From: DASSUW01 sp963830725
GTDB taxonomy: Bacteria > Actinomycetota > Thermoleophilia > Solirubrobacterales > Solirubrobacteraceae
Direction: 5' to 3'
Assembly: GCA_963830725.1 (NCBI GenBank)
Contig: CAWHNO010000007.1
Location: 74,362-138,361 of the forward strand
Length of the DNA stretch: 64,000 nucleotides
The translations under genes and the position numbers were made by a program. This document shows positions 49,918 to 59,800 of this stretch, piece after piece (within the stretch, counting starts at the first letter, position 1; every line of letters begins with the position of its first letter). The notes under the pieces were generated by a model, which searched no databases, was not told the origin of the DNA, and was given only the letters and a program-made list of their open reading frames with translations.

Positions 49918-51153
49918 AGCTGCGGCACGCCCATGTGGCGCGTCGTCCCGCGCAGGTCGAGCACCTGCGGAGCGCGCTCGACCACGCGCCCGTGATCGAC
50001 CGACGGGTGGGCGGTGACGATCACGGCGAGGTCGATGCCCTCGAGCGCCTCGTCCAGCGGCAGGTTGCGCAGACCGTGCTCGGGGAGCTCCGGCACGTGC
50101 GGGTCGTGGTAGACGACCTCGCCGCCGCGGGCCTGGAGCAGCTCGATGATCTTCAGCGCCGGCGACTCGCGCACGTCGCCCACGCCGCCCTTGTACGACA
50201 CGCCCAGGATGAGGATCCGCGAGCCGCGGATCGGCTTGCCGGCGTCGTTCAACGCCCGCTCGGCCTTCTCGACGCAGAAGTACGGCTGCGACTGGTTGAC
50301 CTTGCCGGCCAGCTCGATGAACTCGGTCGAGAGGTCGTACTCGCGCGCCTTCCAGCTCAGGTAGAACGGGTCGACGGGCAGGCAGTGGCCGCCCATGCCG
50401 GGACCGGGGTCGAAGCGCGTGAAGCCGAACGGCTTCGTCGCGGCGGCGTCGATGACCTCCCAGATGTCGATCCCCATGCGGTCGGCCAGCCGCGCGAGCT
50501 CGTTGACGAGCGCGATGTTGACCGAGCGGTAGATGTTCTCGAGCAGCTTCGAGAGCTCGGCCACCTCGGGCGTGGAGACCGGCACGACGTGGTCGCAGAC
50601 GCGCGCGTAGACCGCGGCCGCGCGATCGGTGCAGCGCGGCGTGAGCCCGCCGACCACCTTCGGCGTGGTGCGGATCGTGTAGTCGGTGCGGCCCGGGTCG
50701 ACGCGCTCGGGCGAGAAGGCGAGCGCGAAGTCCTCGCCGGCGCGCAGGCCCGACTCCTCCAGCAGCGGCACCAGGTGCTCGCGCGTCGTGCCGGGGAAGG
50801 TCGTCGACTCGAGCACGATCACCTGGTCGCGCCGGACGACGTCGGCCAGCGCCCGTGTGGCGGCCAGCAGCGGCCCGAGGTCGGGCTCGCGGTTGCGGGT
50901 CAGCGGCGTGGGGACACAGACCAGGATCGCCTCGGCCTCGTGCAGCTCGACCGCGCGGGTGGTGAAGTGGCAGGAGTCCAGAACGCGCGCGCAGGCGGTC
51001 GTCCGGGATGTCCTCGATCGGCGAGCTGCCGCCCGACAGCGCGGCGACGCGCGCGTGGTCGACGTCGACGCCGATGACCTGCTCGCCCGCCTCCGCGAAG
51101 GAGACGGCCAGCGGCAGGCCCACGTAGCCAAGTCCGACGATGCCGATGCTCAA
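49914..51153 (-). CDS. UDP-sugar 6-dehydrogenase (UDP-ManNAc dehydrogenase, WecC-like)
   Basis: About 412 residues. The NAD fold starts GIVGLGYVGLPLAVSFAEAG; the central domain has LVPLLEESGLRAGEDFALAF, PERVDPGR and KLLENIYRSVNIALVNELA; the catalytic Cys is in FDPGPGMGGHCLPVDPFYLS; and the C-domain has RILILGVSYKGGVGDVRESP. It oxidises the C6 of a UDP-hexosamine in two steps to a uronic acid. A break near 50990 separates DRLR from ARVLDSCHF. It is convergent with the glycosyltransferase gene. Exact sugar (ManNAc or GlcNAc) is not settled. Confidence 0.9.
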
Positions 51154-51178
51154 GTCAGTTCCTCGATCTGCGTCAGTG

Positions 51179-51415
51179 TCACGGTCCGCGCATCTGCCCC
51201 GCGCGGACCTCGTCGTACCAGAAGACGGTAGCGGCGAGGGCGGCCTCGGCGTCCATCTGAGGGCGCCATTGCAGCCGCTCGCGCGGCCGTCGCGTCGAGC
51301 CGCAGCTCCGGTGCCTCGATAGCCAGCCGACGCCCTTGAAGCCGGTATGCCCGGTCACCAGCACCCGGCGGCCGTGCCAGAAGCCGCTACACCGTCGTGC
51401 AGCACGGCTCTCATC
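51179..51415 (-). pseudogene. CDP-glucose 4,6-dehydratase remnant, middle deleted
   Basis: The beginning FWHGRRVLVTGHTGFKG matches the NAD-binding start of CDP-glucose 4,6-dehydratase (RfbG), and the end EAPELRLDATAARERL, LQWRPQMDAEAALAAT and VFWYDEVRAG matches its C-terminus. About 280 residues between are missing, so only ~75 remain and the protein is inactive. Two frame breaks flank the joint. The sequence lies between the WecC-like gene and an aminotransferase gene. An assembly collapse is the main alternative to a true deletion. Confidence 0.75.
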
Positions 51416-51425
51416 GGCGCGCGAG

Positions 51426-51435
51426 CTTATACGCT
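51426..51435. promoter_or_regulatory. Back-to-back -10 hexamers sharing a TA step
   Basis: Minus-strand TATAAG (51426-51431) faces the dehydratase remnant and plus-strand TACGCT (51430-51435) faces the DegT-type gene, six bases before its GTG at 51442; the TA at 51430-51431 is common. Confidence 0.5.
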
Positions 51436-51441
51436 GGCGCC

Positions 51442-52546
51442 GTGCCCGCCTGGCAGGTCCCGCTCGCGGACGTGGTCGTTCCCGAGGACGACGTCGCGGC
51501 CGTCGCGGACGTCTACCGCTCCGGCTGGCTCAGCATGGGGCCCCGCACGGCCGAGTTCGAGCGCGCGCTGGCCGAGTACACCGGCGCCGGCACGCGCTGG
51601 GCGCGGCCAACGGCACGGCGGCGCTGCACCTGATCTGCCTCGCGGCCGGGCTCGGGGCCGGCGACGAGGTGATCGTGCCGTCGCTCACCTTCGTGGCCAG
51701 CGTCAACGCGATCGCCTACACCGGCGCGACGCCGGTGTTCGCCGACATCGCCGCGCTGGAGACGCCGTGGCCGAGTGCAGCGGCGGTCGAGGCTGCGATC
51801 ACGCCGCGGCACGCGGGCGATCATGGCCGTCGCCTACGGCGGCCATCCGGGCGAGATCGCCGAGCTGCGCGAGCTGGCTGCGGCGCGCGGGCTGGTCCTG
51901 CTCGAGGACGCCGCGCATGCGATCGGGATGCGCCATCAGGGCCGCCACGTGGGGACCTTCGGCGCTGCAGGCGCCTTCTCGTTCTTCTCCAACAAGAACC
52001 TGGCGGTCGGCGAGGGCGGCGCGGTGGTGACCGACGACGACGACCTGGCCGAGCGGATGCGGCTGCTGCGCTCTCACGGCATGACCACCCTGACCTGGGA
52101 TCGCCACCGCGGCCACGCCGCCGGGTACGACGTCGTCGCGCTCGGCTTCAACTACCGGATCGACGAGCCGCGCGCCGCGCTCGCCACCGCGCGCCTGGCG
52201 ACGGCTCGACGACGAAACCGCGCGACGCCGCGAGCTCGACACCCGCTACCGCGAGCTCCTGCCGGCCGGCGTCACCCCCACCGCCGCCCCGGCGCACCAC
52301 ATCTTCACGCGTCGTGCTCGACGAGCGGATCGACCGCGACGCCTCCGGACGGCCCTACACGAGCGCGGCGTGCAGACCAGCCTGCACTACCCGCCCGCCC
52401 ACCGCTTCGCGATCTACGCCGACGGCGCGCCCGACCTGCCGCTGACCGACGCCTACGCCGCCCGGGCGGTCACGCTCCCGCTGTTCGCGACGATGACGGA
52501 CGCCCAGCAGGACCTGGTGGTCGACGCTCTGGCGGAGGCGCTATAG
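51442..52546 (+). CDS. DegT/DnrJ/EryC1-family sugar aminotransferase
   Basis: About 368 residues of a PLP aminotransferase for nucleotide-sugar amines. Opening motif WQVPLADVVVPEDDVAAV; YRSGWLSMGPRTAEFERALA; NGTAALHLICLAAG; VPSLTFVASVNAIAYTGATP; LLEDAAHAIG; and the PLP-lysine in FSFFSNKNLAVGEGGAVV. The C-terminus has TSLHYPPAHRFAIY. Breaks near 51600, 51810, 52200 and 52310 join cleanly. Start GTG. With the oxidoreductase, acyltransferase and dehydrogenase nearby it could make an amino-sugar (perosamine-like or diacetamido-uronic) for the polysaccharide. Confidence 0.9.
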
Positions 52547-53498
52547 GCGCCCTGCCACCCATCGCGCCGTCTCCTCGATCCCCTCGCGCACGCCGATCCG
52601 GGCGCGCCAGCCCAGCAGGCGCTCGGCCTTCTCGACCGACGGCCAGCGCCGCTGGACGTCGACCTCGAAGCTCGGCAGGTGCTCGAGCTCGAACTCGTCC
52701 GGGTCGTTGCCGCACGCCTCCCAGCAGATGCGCGCGATCTCCGCGACCGTGAGCTCCTCGCTCGCCGAGATGTTGAAGTCGTCGTTCAGGCCGGCCGGAT
52801 GGGCCGGTCGCGGTCACGATGCCGTCGGCGATGTCGTCGACGTGCGTAAGCGTACGGGTCTGCTCGCCGGAGCCGAAGATCGGCAGCGGCTTCAAGCGGC
52901 ACAAGCGACTTGCGCGATCAGGTCCGGCACGACGTGCGCGATGCCCGGCTCGGCGTCGGGCAGCTCGCCCGGCCCGTACGCGTTGAACGGCCGGCAGATC
53001 GTGAACGGGAGGCCGAACTCGTCGTGCGCCGCGCGGCAGTACACCTCGCCGGCGAGCTTCGACCAGCCGTAGGCCGAGCGCGGCGGCGGGCAGCGCGGCA
53101 GGTAGTCCTCCGTCGTCGGGAACTCCTCGGCGTTCTCGAACACCATGCTCGAGGAGACGTAGGTGAAGCGCTCGACGCCCTCGTCGATCGCCGCGCGGAA
53201 CACCGCGTTGTAGAGCGCGTGGTTGACCTCGGAGAGCGTGAACGGGAGCTTGTGGAAGTTCGCGATCCCGCCGACGATCGCGGCGAGGTGGATGACGTGC
53301 GAGCAGCTCGTGGATCGCCCGCCGCGCCTCCTCGACGTCGCGCAGGTCGCCGGTGTGGATCGAGGCGCCCTCGCGCATCCAGTCGGGCGCCTCGCGCTGG
53401 TCGGACACGCGGACCTCGAAGTCGGGGTCCCGCAGCAGGCGGCGCACGACCGCGGCGCCGATCGTGCCGGCGCCGCCCGTGACCAGGACGCGGCTCAC
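52541..53498 (-). CDS. NAD-dependent nucleotide-sugar epimerase/dehydratase
   Basis: About 318 residues of the extended SDR family. NAD loop RVLVTGGAGTIGAAVV, the segment LAAIVGGIANFHKLPF, the Ser in VSSSMVFENAEEFP, the catalytic SAYGWSKLAGE (Tyr-x3-Lys) and CRPFNAYGPGELP, GSGEQTRTLTHVDDIADG. Breaks near 53305, 52900 and 52805 are bridged. Start GTG overlapping the stop of the next dehydrogenase gene (GTGA). It overlaps the DegT stop by a few bases at the other end. Substrate is some NDP-hexose; a 4-epimerase or 4,6-dehydratase role is possible. Confidence 0.85.
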
Positions 53499-54738
53499 GT
53501 GCGCAGGGCGGCGATCTCGTTGGCGTAGGCGAAGACCTGCGCCGCGCCGAGCGTGTTCCACGGGTCGACGACGAGGCAGTCCGGCTTCGCCCGCTCGGCG
53601 ATCGCGGCCAGCGCGTCAGGCCGCTCGAAGGCGCTGTGGTTCGTGGCCACGATGACGACGTCCGCAGCGTCGACGGCCTGCTCGAACGACGCGGTCGGCG
53701 TGGCGACGACCGGATCGTGGACCGCGACGTCGGCCAGCTCGCGCTCGAGCAGCCGGATCAGCTTGTGCGACAGCGAGTCGCGCTCGTCGTCGGTGTCGCG
53801 CTTGAAGGCGAGCCCGAGCACGGCGACCTTGCGCTCGCGCAGCGACCCGCCGAGCCGCCGCTTGACGCCGTCGATCAGGAACAGCGGCACGCTCTCGTGC
53901 ACGCGCGAGACGCCGAGCAGCATGCCCGGCGCGTTCGACTTCTCCTCCGAGAACGCGAAGTCCTTGCGCAGGCACGTGCCGGCGGTGAGGCCCGGCATCG
54001 CCATGCCGCCGCGCGGATAGTCGCGGTTGATCAGGTCGACGACGTCGAACACGTTCGCGCCGTAGCGCTCGCAGTCCATCATCAGCAGGTTCGGGAGCGC
54101 GAACGTCGTGTAGCGCATGATGTTCGTCCAGATCTTCACCAGCTCGGCCTGCACCGGCGTCGTCTGGACGATCGGGGCGCCGAGCGCCTCGAACAGCCGC
54201 GCGGCGCGCTCGCCCGAGCCCTCGCCGACGCCGCCGACGATGCACGGCAGCGTGCCGATCTCGGCCATGAAGCGATCGGCGGCGATCCGCTCCGGCACGT
54301 GGGCGACGAACACGTCCTCGCCGGCCGTGAAGCCGCGCTGCTTCTCGAGGTAGCCGGCCACGAAGTCGGTCGTGCCGGGCGCGACGGTCGAGCGCAGGAC
54401 GAGCAGCTGGCCCGCGCGCAGCAGCGGTAGCAGGTCGTCGAGCACCGAGCGGATGTCGCCCGAGGTCGATCTCGATGTGCGGCAGCATCGGCGTGCCGAG
54501 CGTGAGCACGATCGCGTGCGCAGCCTGCGGCGTCGGACGCCCGCGCGGAGACGTCGAGCTCCACGCGGGCGAGCAGCTCGTCGGTCCCCGGCTCCTTGAA
54601 CGGCATCCGCCTCGAGCGCACCGCCTCGAGCCGCTCGGGGTCCTTGTCGACGCCGAGCACGCGCAGCCCGGCGTCGGCGAACGCGAGCGCGAGCGGCAGG
54701 CCGACCCGGCCGAGGCCGATCACCGAGACGTCGTACAT
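53495..54738 (-). CDS. UDP-sugar 6-dehydrogenase (second, WecC/WbpA-like)
   Basis: About 414 residues. NAD loop VSVIGLGRVGLPLALAFAD, LGTPMLPHIEIDLGD, the STVAPGTTDFVAGYLEKQ segment, KIWTNIMRYTTFALPNLLMM, catalytic Cys in GLTAGTCLRKDFAF, and the C-domain KVAVLGLAFKRDTDDERDS and VIVATNHSAF. A break near 54470 lies just before GTPMLPH. It is only distantly similar to the other 6-dehydrogenase, 3 kb away, so the locus may use two uronic acids. ATG at 54738 with TAGCCT seven bases before it. Overlaps the following epimerase gene. Confidence 0.88.
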
Positions 54739-54745
54739 GCTCGGG

Positions 54746-54751
54746 AGGCTA
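54746..54751 (-). promoter_or_regulatory. -10 hexamer for the second dehydrogenase, leaderless spacing
   Basis: TAGCCT on the minus strand ends seven bases before the ATG at 54738, and overlaps the 3' end of the upstream membrane-protein gene. Confidence 0.45.
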
Positions 54752-55267
54752 TCGGCGAAGCGGGCGTGCCGACTCGGCTTCGTTCGGCACGCGGACCGCG
54801 GCGCCGCCGCCGCCATCGCCGCGGTCGCCGGGTGGGAGCGCAGCCGCGCCGCCGCCCGCGAGACCCGGGTACGCAGCGACCGCGCGGCGGCCGGTGTCGA
54901 CGAGACCGCCGAGCGCGACGAGGATCGCACCGGCGAACGCGAGCCAGATCCCGAGCTGAGGATGCAGCGGGGCGCTGTACTCCGGTATGTCGATGATGCG
55001 GCGCATGATCAGGGCGCCGACCGCCAGCCCCAGCAGCGTGCGCGCGATGAGCACGGGGCGCGTCTGGCGCGGCAACGTGGTGATGAGGATGAGGATGGCT
55101 CCACCGAGGACCGCGAGCCGCAGACGCGGGAAGGTCTGCCAGCCGGTCGAAGTCGTGGTTCCTTCGGCGGCGCTGCGGTCGATGTCGTACCAGACGACGA
55201 AGAGCGTGACGATGAGCAGGCACGCGCCTACGGCGCTCAGAACCCGCCCGAGGTTCGGATTGAGCAT
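54749..55267 (-). CDS. Four-helix membrane protein of unknown function
   Basis: A 172-residue protein with about four membrane helices: VLSAVGACLLIVTLFVVWY, LRLAVLGGAILILITTL, ARTLLGLAVGALIM and QLGIWLAFAGAILVALGGLV, followed by a Gly- and Arg-rich cytoplasmic tail. A small extracellular loop (YDIDRSAAEGTTTSTGWQTF) lies between the first two helices. No known domain. It sits between two polysaccharide genes and may be cotranscribed with them; intact. Confidence 0.7.
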   Translation of the reverse strand: MLNPNLGRVLSAVGACLLIVTLFVVWYDIDRSAAEGTTTSTGWQTFPRLRLAVLGGAILILITTLPRQTRPVLIARTLLGLAVGALIMRRIIDIPEYSAPLHPQLGIWLAFAGAILVALGGLVDTGRRAVAAYPGLAGGGAAALPPGDRGDGGGGAAVRVPNEAESARPLRR

Positions 55268-55274
55268 CCGACCG

Positions 55275-55280
55275 AGGCTA
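55275..55280 (-). promoter_or_regulatory. -10 hexamer for the membrane-protein gene, leaderless spacing
   Basis: TAGCCT on the minus strand ends seven bases before the ATG at 55267. Confidence 0.45.
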
Positions 55281-56113
55281 GCGAGAGCGGATCAGGCGCT
55301 CTCGCGCCCACTGCCGGGCGAAGCCGGCCACGAAACGCGGGTTGTAGCGCAGGTAGCGCCGCCACAGCCGGCGCGGCTCCTGGGCGAGCCGGAACGCCCA
55401 CTCGAGCCCGAGCCGCTGCAGTCGCGCGGGCGCCTGCGGGATCAGGCCGCCGTGGAAGTCGAACGCCGCGCCGACGCCGATCAGCACCTGCGAGCGCAGC
55501 CGCGGCGTCATCCGCGCCATCCACTTCTCCTGCTTGCGGCACGCCGATGCCGACCCACACGACCTCGGCGCCCGAGCGCTGGATGTCGGCCGCCACGGCG
55601 GCCTCCTCCTCCCGCGTGAGCTCGCGGAACGGCGGCACGTGGCCGCCGACGATCTGGAGCCCGGGATGGCGCAGCCGCAGGTTGCGGGTGAGCTGGACGA
55701 GCGCGCCCTGGTTGCGGCCGCCGTAGAGGTACATGCGGCGGCCGGTCTCGCGGCCCGCGCGCACGCCCGGTCCATCAGGTCGGGCCCGTACACGCGGTCG
55801 TCGAGCCCGTGGCCGAGCAGGTTCAGCGCCCACACGAGCGGCTGGCCGTCGGGCACCGTGAAGTCGGCGCCGAGCACGGCCTCGCGCAGCTCGGGGTCGT
55901 CCTGCGACGCCATGACGGTGTGCGTGGCCGCCACGCAGACGTAGCCGCCGCGGCCGGCCCCGACCGTGGCGTCGATCCAGTCGAGCGTGCCCTCATAGTC
56001 GGTCAGCGCGAGCGGGACGCCGAGGACCTCCGCCGTGGGCGGCGTGGCCCGGCGCCGCGACCGGAGGGCGCGGCGACGTGCGTGTGGGACCGATCCATGC
56101 CGACGGTCGGCAT
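55278..56113 (-). CDS. WecG/TagA/CpsF-family glycosyltransferase
   Basis: About 270 residues of the GT26 family, which adds ManNAc or ManNAcA to lipid-linked GlcNAc. The family segments EVLGVPLALTDYEGTLDWID, YVCVAATHTVMASQDDPELR, FTVPDGQPLVWALNLLG with the catalytic Asp, MYLYGGRNQGALVQ, VWVGIGVPQQEKWMARM and LIGVGAAFDFHGG are all present. Breaks near 55770 and 55540 join. The start is unclear: an ATG at 56113 is one frame away from EVLGVPL, so a third break near the start is likely. With the 6-dehydrogenases it points to a mannosaminuronate-like residue. Confidence 0.88.
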
Positions 56114-56126
56114 TCTAGGGAGGCCG

Positions 56127-56136
56127 CTTCTAGACT
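56127..56136. promoter_or_regulatory. Back-to-back -10 hexamers sharing a TA step
   Basis: Minus-strand TAGAAG (56127-56132) faces the GT26 gene and plus-strand TAGACT (56131-56136) faces the Gfo/Idh gene; the TA at 56131-56132 is shared. The gap between the starts is 33 bases. Confidence 0.45.
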
Positions 56137-56146
56137 CCGGCGACCG

Positions 56147-57192
56147 ATGACCGACCGAACGCCCCCTGCGCGTCGCCGTCGCCGGGCTGGGCTACTGGGG
56201 TCCGAACATCGCGCGCAACGTCGCGCGGCTGCCGGACGTCGAGCTGGCGTGGTGCTGCGACGCCTCCGAGGCCAACCGCGCGCGCGTCGCGCGAGCATGT
56301 TCCCGGGCGCCCGCTTCACCGACGACCTCGACGAGGTGCTCGCCGACGACAGCGTCGACGCCGTCGCGCTGGCCACGCCGGTGCCGACGCCACGCGCCGC
56401 TCGCCCTCCGCGTGCTCGAGGCCGGCAAGCACTGCTTCGTCGAGAAGCCGATGGCGCAGTCGGCGGCCGACGCCGAGGCCGTGGTGGCCGCGGCCGAGGC
56501 CGCCGACCGCATGCTGATGGTCGGCCACCTGCTCGAGTACCACCCGGGCGTCATCAAGCTCAAGGAGCTGATCGACGAGCGGCGAGCTCGGGCGCATCCT
56601 CTACATCTACGGCAACCGGCTGAACCTCGGCAAGCTGCGCGGCCGACGAGAACGCGCTGTGGTCGCTCGGCGCCCACGACGTGTCGGTGCTGCTGCGGCT
56701 CGCCGGCGAGGAGCCGTACGAGGTCGAGGCGCGCGGCGAGAGCTACATGCGCGAGGGCGATCGAGGACGTCGTGTTCTGCTTCCTGCGCTTCCCGTCCGG
56801 CCTGGCCGCGCACCTGCACCTGTCGTGGCTGGACCCGCACAAGGAGCGCCGCTTCACCGTCGTCGGCGAGTCGCCGGATGGCGACCTTCGACGACATGGC
56901 GCTCGAGGGCAAGATCACCGTCTACGACAAGGGCTTCGACGAGCAGACGAACTCGTACGGCGAGTACATCACCCGCTCGGGCGACATCTGGAGCCCGCGG
57001 ATCTCGAACGTCGAGCCGCTGCGGACCGAGGTCGAGCACTTCGTCGCAGTGCGATCCGCGACGGGCACGACGCCGATCTCCGACGGCGCGGCCGGCCTGC
57101 GCGTCGTGCGCGTGCTCGAGGCGCTCCAGCAGTCGCTCGACGCCACGCGCCGCGAGGGCCTCGCGCGCACCGTCGCGCTGACGGGGAGCTGA
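56147..57192 (+). CDS. Gfo/Idh/MocA-family oxidoreductase
   Basis: About 345 residues of an NAD-dependent sugar oxidoreductase. RVAVAGLGYWGPNIARNVA is the nucleotide-binding start; DDSVDAVALATPVPT and the EKP motif in EAGKHCFVEKPMAQSAADAE follow, then HLLEYHPGVIKLKELID, LGAHDVSVLLRLAG and LHLSWLDPHKERRFTVVG. At least five one-base breaks (near 56160, 56290, 56390, 56590 and 56760-56880) are needed to read it through, a high local density. Such enzymes oxidise the 3-position of UDP-N-acetyl-hexosaminuronic acids before transamination (WlbA/WbpB step), which fits the DegT and acyltransferase genes that follow. Confidence 0.85.
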
Positions 57193-57219
57193 GCGCTGCT
57201 GCGCCCCGCGTCTGAGGCC

Positions 57220-57905
57220 GTGGGCCTCGTGCTCGGTGACGGCGTCCGGATCGGCGACGGCGTGCTGTTCGGCGCCCACGTCGTGGTGCACGACGGCACG
57301 CAGATCGGCGACGGCTGCGTGATCGAGCACGGCGCCGTGCTCGGCAAGTCGCCGCGGCTCGGCCGCGCCTCGACCGCCCCGCGCGCCGAGCTGCCGCCGC
57401 TGCGCATCGGCGCGCGCGTGACCGTCTGCGCCGGCGCGGTGGTCTACGCGGGCAGCGAGATCGGCGACGAGGCGATCGTCGGCGACCAGGCGCAGGTGCG
57501 CGAGCGCACGACGATCGGCGAGCGGACGGTGATCGGCCGCGCGGCCGGGATCGACAACGACGTGCGGATCGGCGCCCGCGTGAAGATCCAGTCGCAGGTC
57601 TATGTGACCGCCTACAGCGTCGTAGAGGACGATGTCTTCCTCGGCCCGGGCGCCTCGACCACCAACGACGACACGATGGGCCGGCACGGCCCGAGTACGC
57701 CCTGCGCGGGGCGACGATCCGGCGCGCGGCGCGGATCGGCGGCAGCGCGGTGCTGGTGCCGGGCGTCGAGGTCGGCGAGGAGGCGTTCGTGGCGGCGGGC
57801 GCGGTGGTGACCAAGGACGTCCCGGCGCGCGGGTTCATGGTCGGCGTGCCGGCCCGGCAGATACGTGAAGTCGCGGATGAGGAGTTGCTCGAGCGATGGC
57901 GGTGA
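57220..57905 (+). CDS. Left-handed beta-helix acyltransferase (WlbB/WbpD-like)
   Basis: About 225 residues built almost entirely of hexapeptide repeats (VRIGDGVLFGAHVVVHDGTQ, IGARVTVCAGAVVYAGSEIG, IGERTVIGRAAGI), the left-handed helix of trimeric O/N-acetyltransferases. The insertion loop STTNDDTMGRHGP and the end VLVPGVEVGEEAFVAAGAVV and FMVGVPARQIREV resemble WbpD/WlbB, which acetylate a UDP-3-amino-sugar. A break near 57690 lies between HGP and EYALRGATIRR. GTG start. It overlaps the next aminotransferase gene by ten bases, in keeping with a Gfo/Idh, acyltransferase and aminotransferase trio. Confidence 0.88.
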
Positions 57906-58990
57906 CGACGGTTTCGGTTCCCCTTTTCGACACTCGGACGCCCCTGGAGCCGCTGCGGGCCGAGATCGACGCCAAGCTGGCGGAGGTGATCGACGGCAGC
58001 CGCTTCATCCTCGGTCCCGAGGTCGGCGCCTTCGAGGCCGAGTTCGCGGCGTACGTGGGCGCGAGGCACGCGATCGGGGTGGCGAACGGCACCGACGCGA
58101 TCACGCTCGCGCTGCGGGCGATGGGCGTGGACCCGGCGACGAGGTCGTGGTGCCGTCGTTCACGTTCTACGCGTCGCGCCGAGGCGATCCCGCTGACCGG
58201 CGCGCGGCCGGTGTTCTGCGACGTCGACCCGGAGACGTTCTGCGTCACGCCCGAGACGGTGCGCGCGGCGCTCACGCCGCGCACGAAGGCGGTGGTCGTC
58301 GTGCACCTGTTCGGCAACGTCGCGCCGGTGGCCGAGATCGAGGCGCTGGGCGTGCCGGTGCTGGAGGACGCGGCGCAGGCGGCCGGGTCGCGCTCGCCGG
58401 CCGGACGGCCGGGCGCGCTGGGCACGGCGGCGACGTTCTCGTTCTTCCCGTCCAAGAACCTCGGCGCGTTCGGCGACGGGGGCGCGATCACGACCCGCGA
58501 CGACGCGGTCGCCGAGCGGGTGCGGATGCTGCGCTTCCACGGCTCGCGCGACAAGCAGACGTTCGAGCTGATCGGCCACAACTCGCGGCTCGACGAGCTG
58601 CAGGCGGCGATCCTGCGCGTCCAGCTCCCGCATCTGGAGGGCTGGGCCGACGGCCGCCGCCGCGGCCGGCGAGCACTACCGCGAGGCGGGGCTCGGCGAG
58701 CTGGTGGACCTCCCGCGCGGCGCTGGGCGAGCCGGCCTGGCACCTGTACGTGGTGCGCCACGAGCGCGCGGACGAGCTCGCGGCGACGCTGAAGGCCGCC
58801 GGGATCGGCCACAAGGCCTACTACCGCGTGCCGACCCACCTCCAGCCCGCGATGCGCGACTACGCGCCGGAGCGCGAGCTGCCCGGGCACCGAGGAGGCG
58901 GCGCGCACGCACCTCGCGATCCCGATGAGCCCCGTCCTCTCGCGCGAGCAGGCCGACGCGGTCGTCGCCGCGATCAGCGCTGCGCGGTGA
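57896..58990 (+). CDS. DegT/DnrJ/EryC1-family sugar aminotransferase (second)
   Basis: About 365 residues of the same PLP family as the gene at 51.4 kb. VSVPLFDTRTPLEPLRAEI, FILGPEVGAFEAEFAAYVGA, GVANGTDAITLALRAMG, VPSFTFYAS, VVVHLFGNVAPVAEIE, EDAAQAAGSRS, the PLP-lysine in FSFFPSKNLGAFGDGGAITT, and DELQAAILRVQLPHLEGW. At least five breaks (58135, 58170, 58665, 58715, 58890) are bridged. The sequence resembles WlbC/WbpE-like enzymes that aminate the 3-keto UDP-sugar made by the Gfo/Idh enzyme. Its stop overlaps the convergent methyltransferase gene by 17 bases. Confidence 0.88.
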
Positions 58991-59790
58991 CGTAGAGGTC
59001 GAGCCCGAGCAGGCGGTCGACGCGCAGGGCCATCAGCGCGGAGCGGCTGCGGCTCCGACACGTAGCGGGATCGGCAGGCCGTCCATGTTGCGGCGCTCGA
59101 CGCGGATGTCGTGGAAGCCGTGCAGGAGCCCGCGCAGCTCGGGGGCGGTGACGAAGTCGGTGTGCGGGGCGGCGGCGCCGTCCGCCGTCGCGTCGTAGCG
59201 GGCCCGCATCTCCTCGTCGGCGCCTCGCGCGGTGGCCGCGGTGGCGCACCGCCGCGACGGGCGCGGCCACGAGGCGGCGCAGCGAGCGGCGGTTGTAGAC
59301 CATCAGCACGAGCTCGCCGCCGGGGCGGAGCACGCGTCGCACCTCCTGGATGGCGCCGAACAGGTCGCCGGTGTGGTGCAGGCAGCCGATGGAGGCGAAG
59401 AGGTCGAACGAGGCGTCGGGGAACGGCAGCTCGAGCACCGAGCCCTGCTGCACCTGCTCGGCCGCGCGCCGGGCACGCTCGCCAGCCGGTGGCGGACCAT
59501 CTCCACCGGCCCGGCCGCGATGTCGAGCCCGTGGTAGTCGGCGCCCTGCGGGCCAGGCGCCTCGGCCAGCGTGCCGTAGCCGAGCCCCACCTCCAGCACC
59601 CGCCGCCCCTCGACCTGCTCGCGCGGGAAGTAGCCGAGCAGGTACGGGTAGAGGCCCAGGTAGGCGGCGTCGAAGCGGGCGAGCTCTCCGGGCGACGCGT
59701 CGCGGATGCCGAGATGCGCGCGCCAGTGTGGGAGCCGCAGAGCTCGTCCCAGAACTCGGCGTTGCGCTGGGAGACGTCGGCCGTCGCCAC
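58974..59790 (-). CDS. SAM-dependent methyltransferase, twin A
   Basis: About 270 residues, with a start typical of this pair (ATADVSQRNAEFWDELCGS). SAM motif I is RRVLEVGLGYGTLAE, followed by ADYHGLDIAAGPVEMVRHRL, the helix ELPFPDASFDLFASIGCLHH, LRPGGELVLMVYNRRSLRRL and the C-terminal ALMALRVDRLLGLDLYVTAQR. Breaks near 59725, 59500 and 59200. The GTG start is at 59790. It is 60-70% like twin B by eye and in the same orientation; they may methylate two positions of one sugar, or act as a pair with the GT-B genes next door. Confidence 0.82.
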
Positions 59791-59800
59791 GCCGTCAGGC

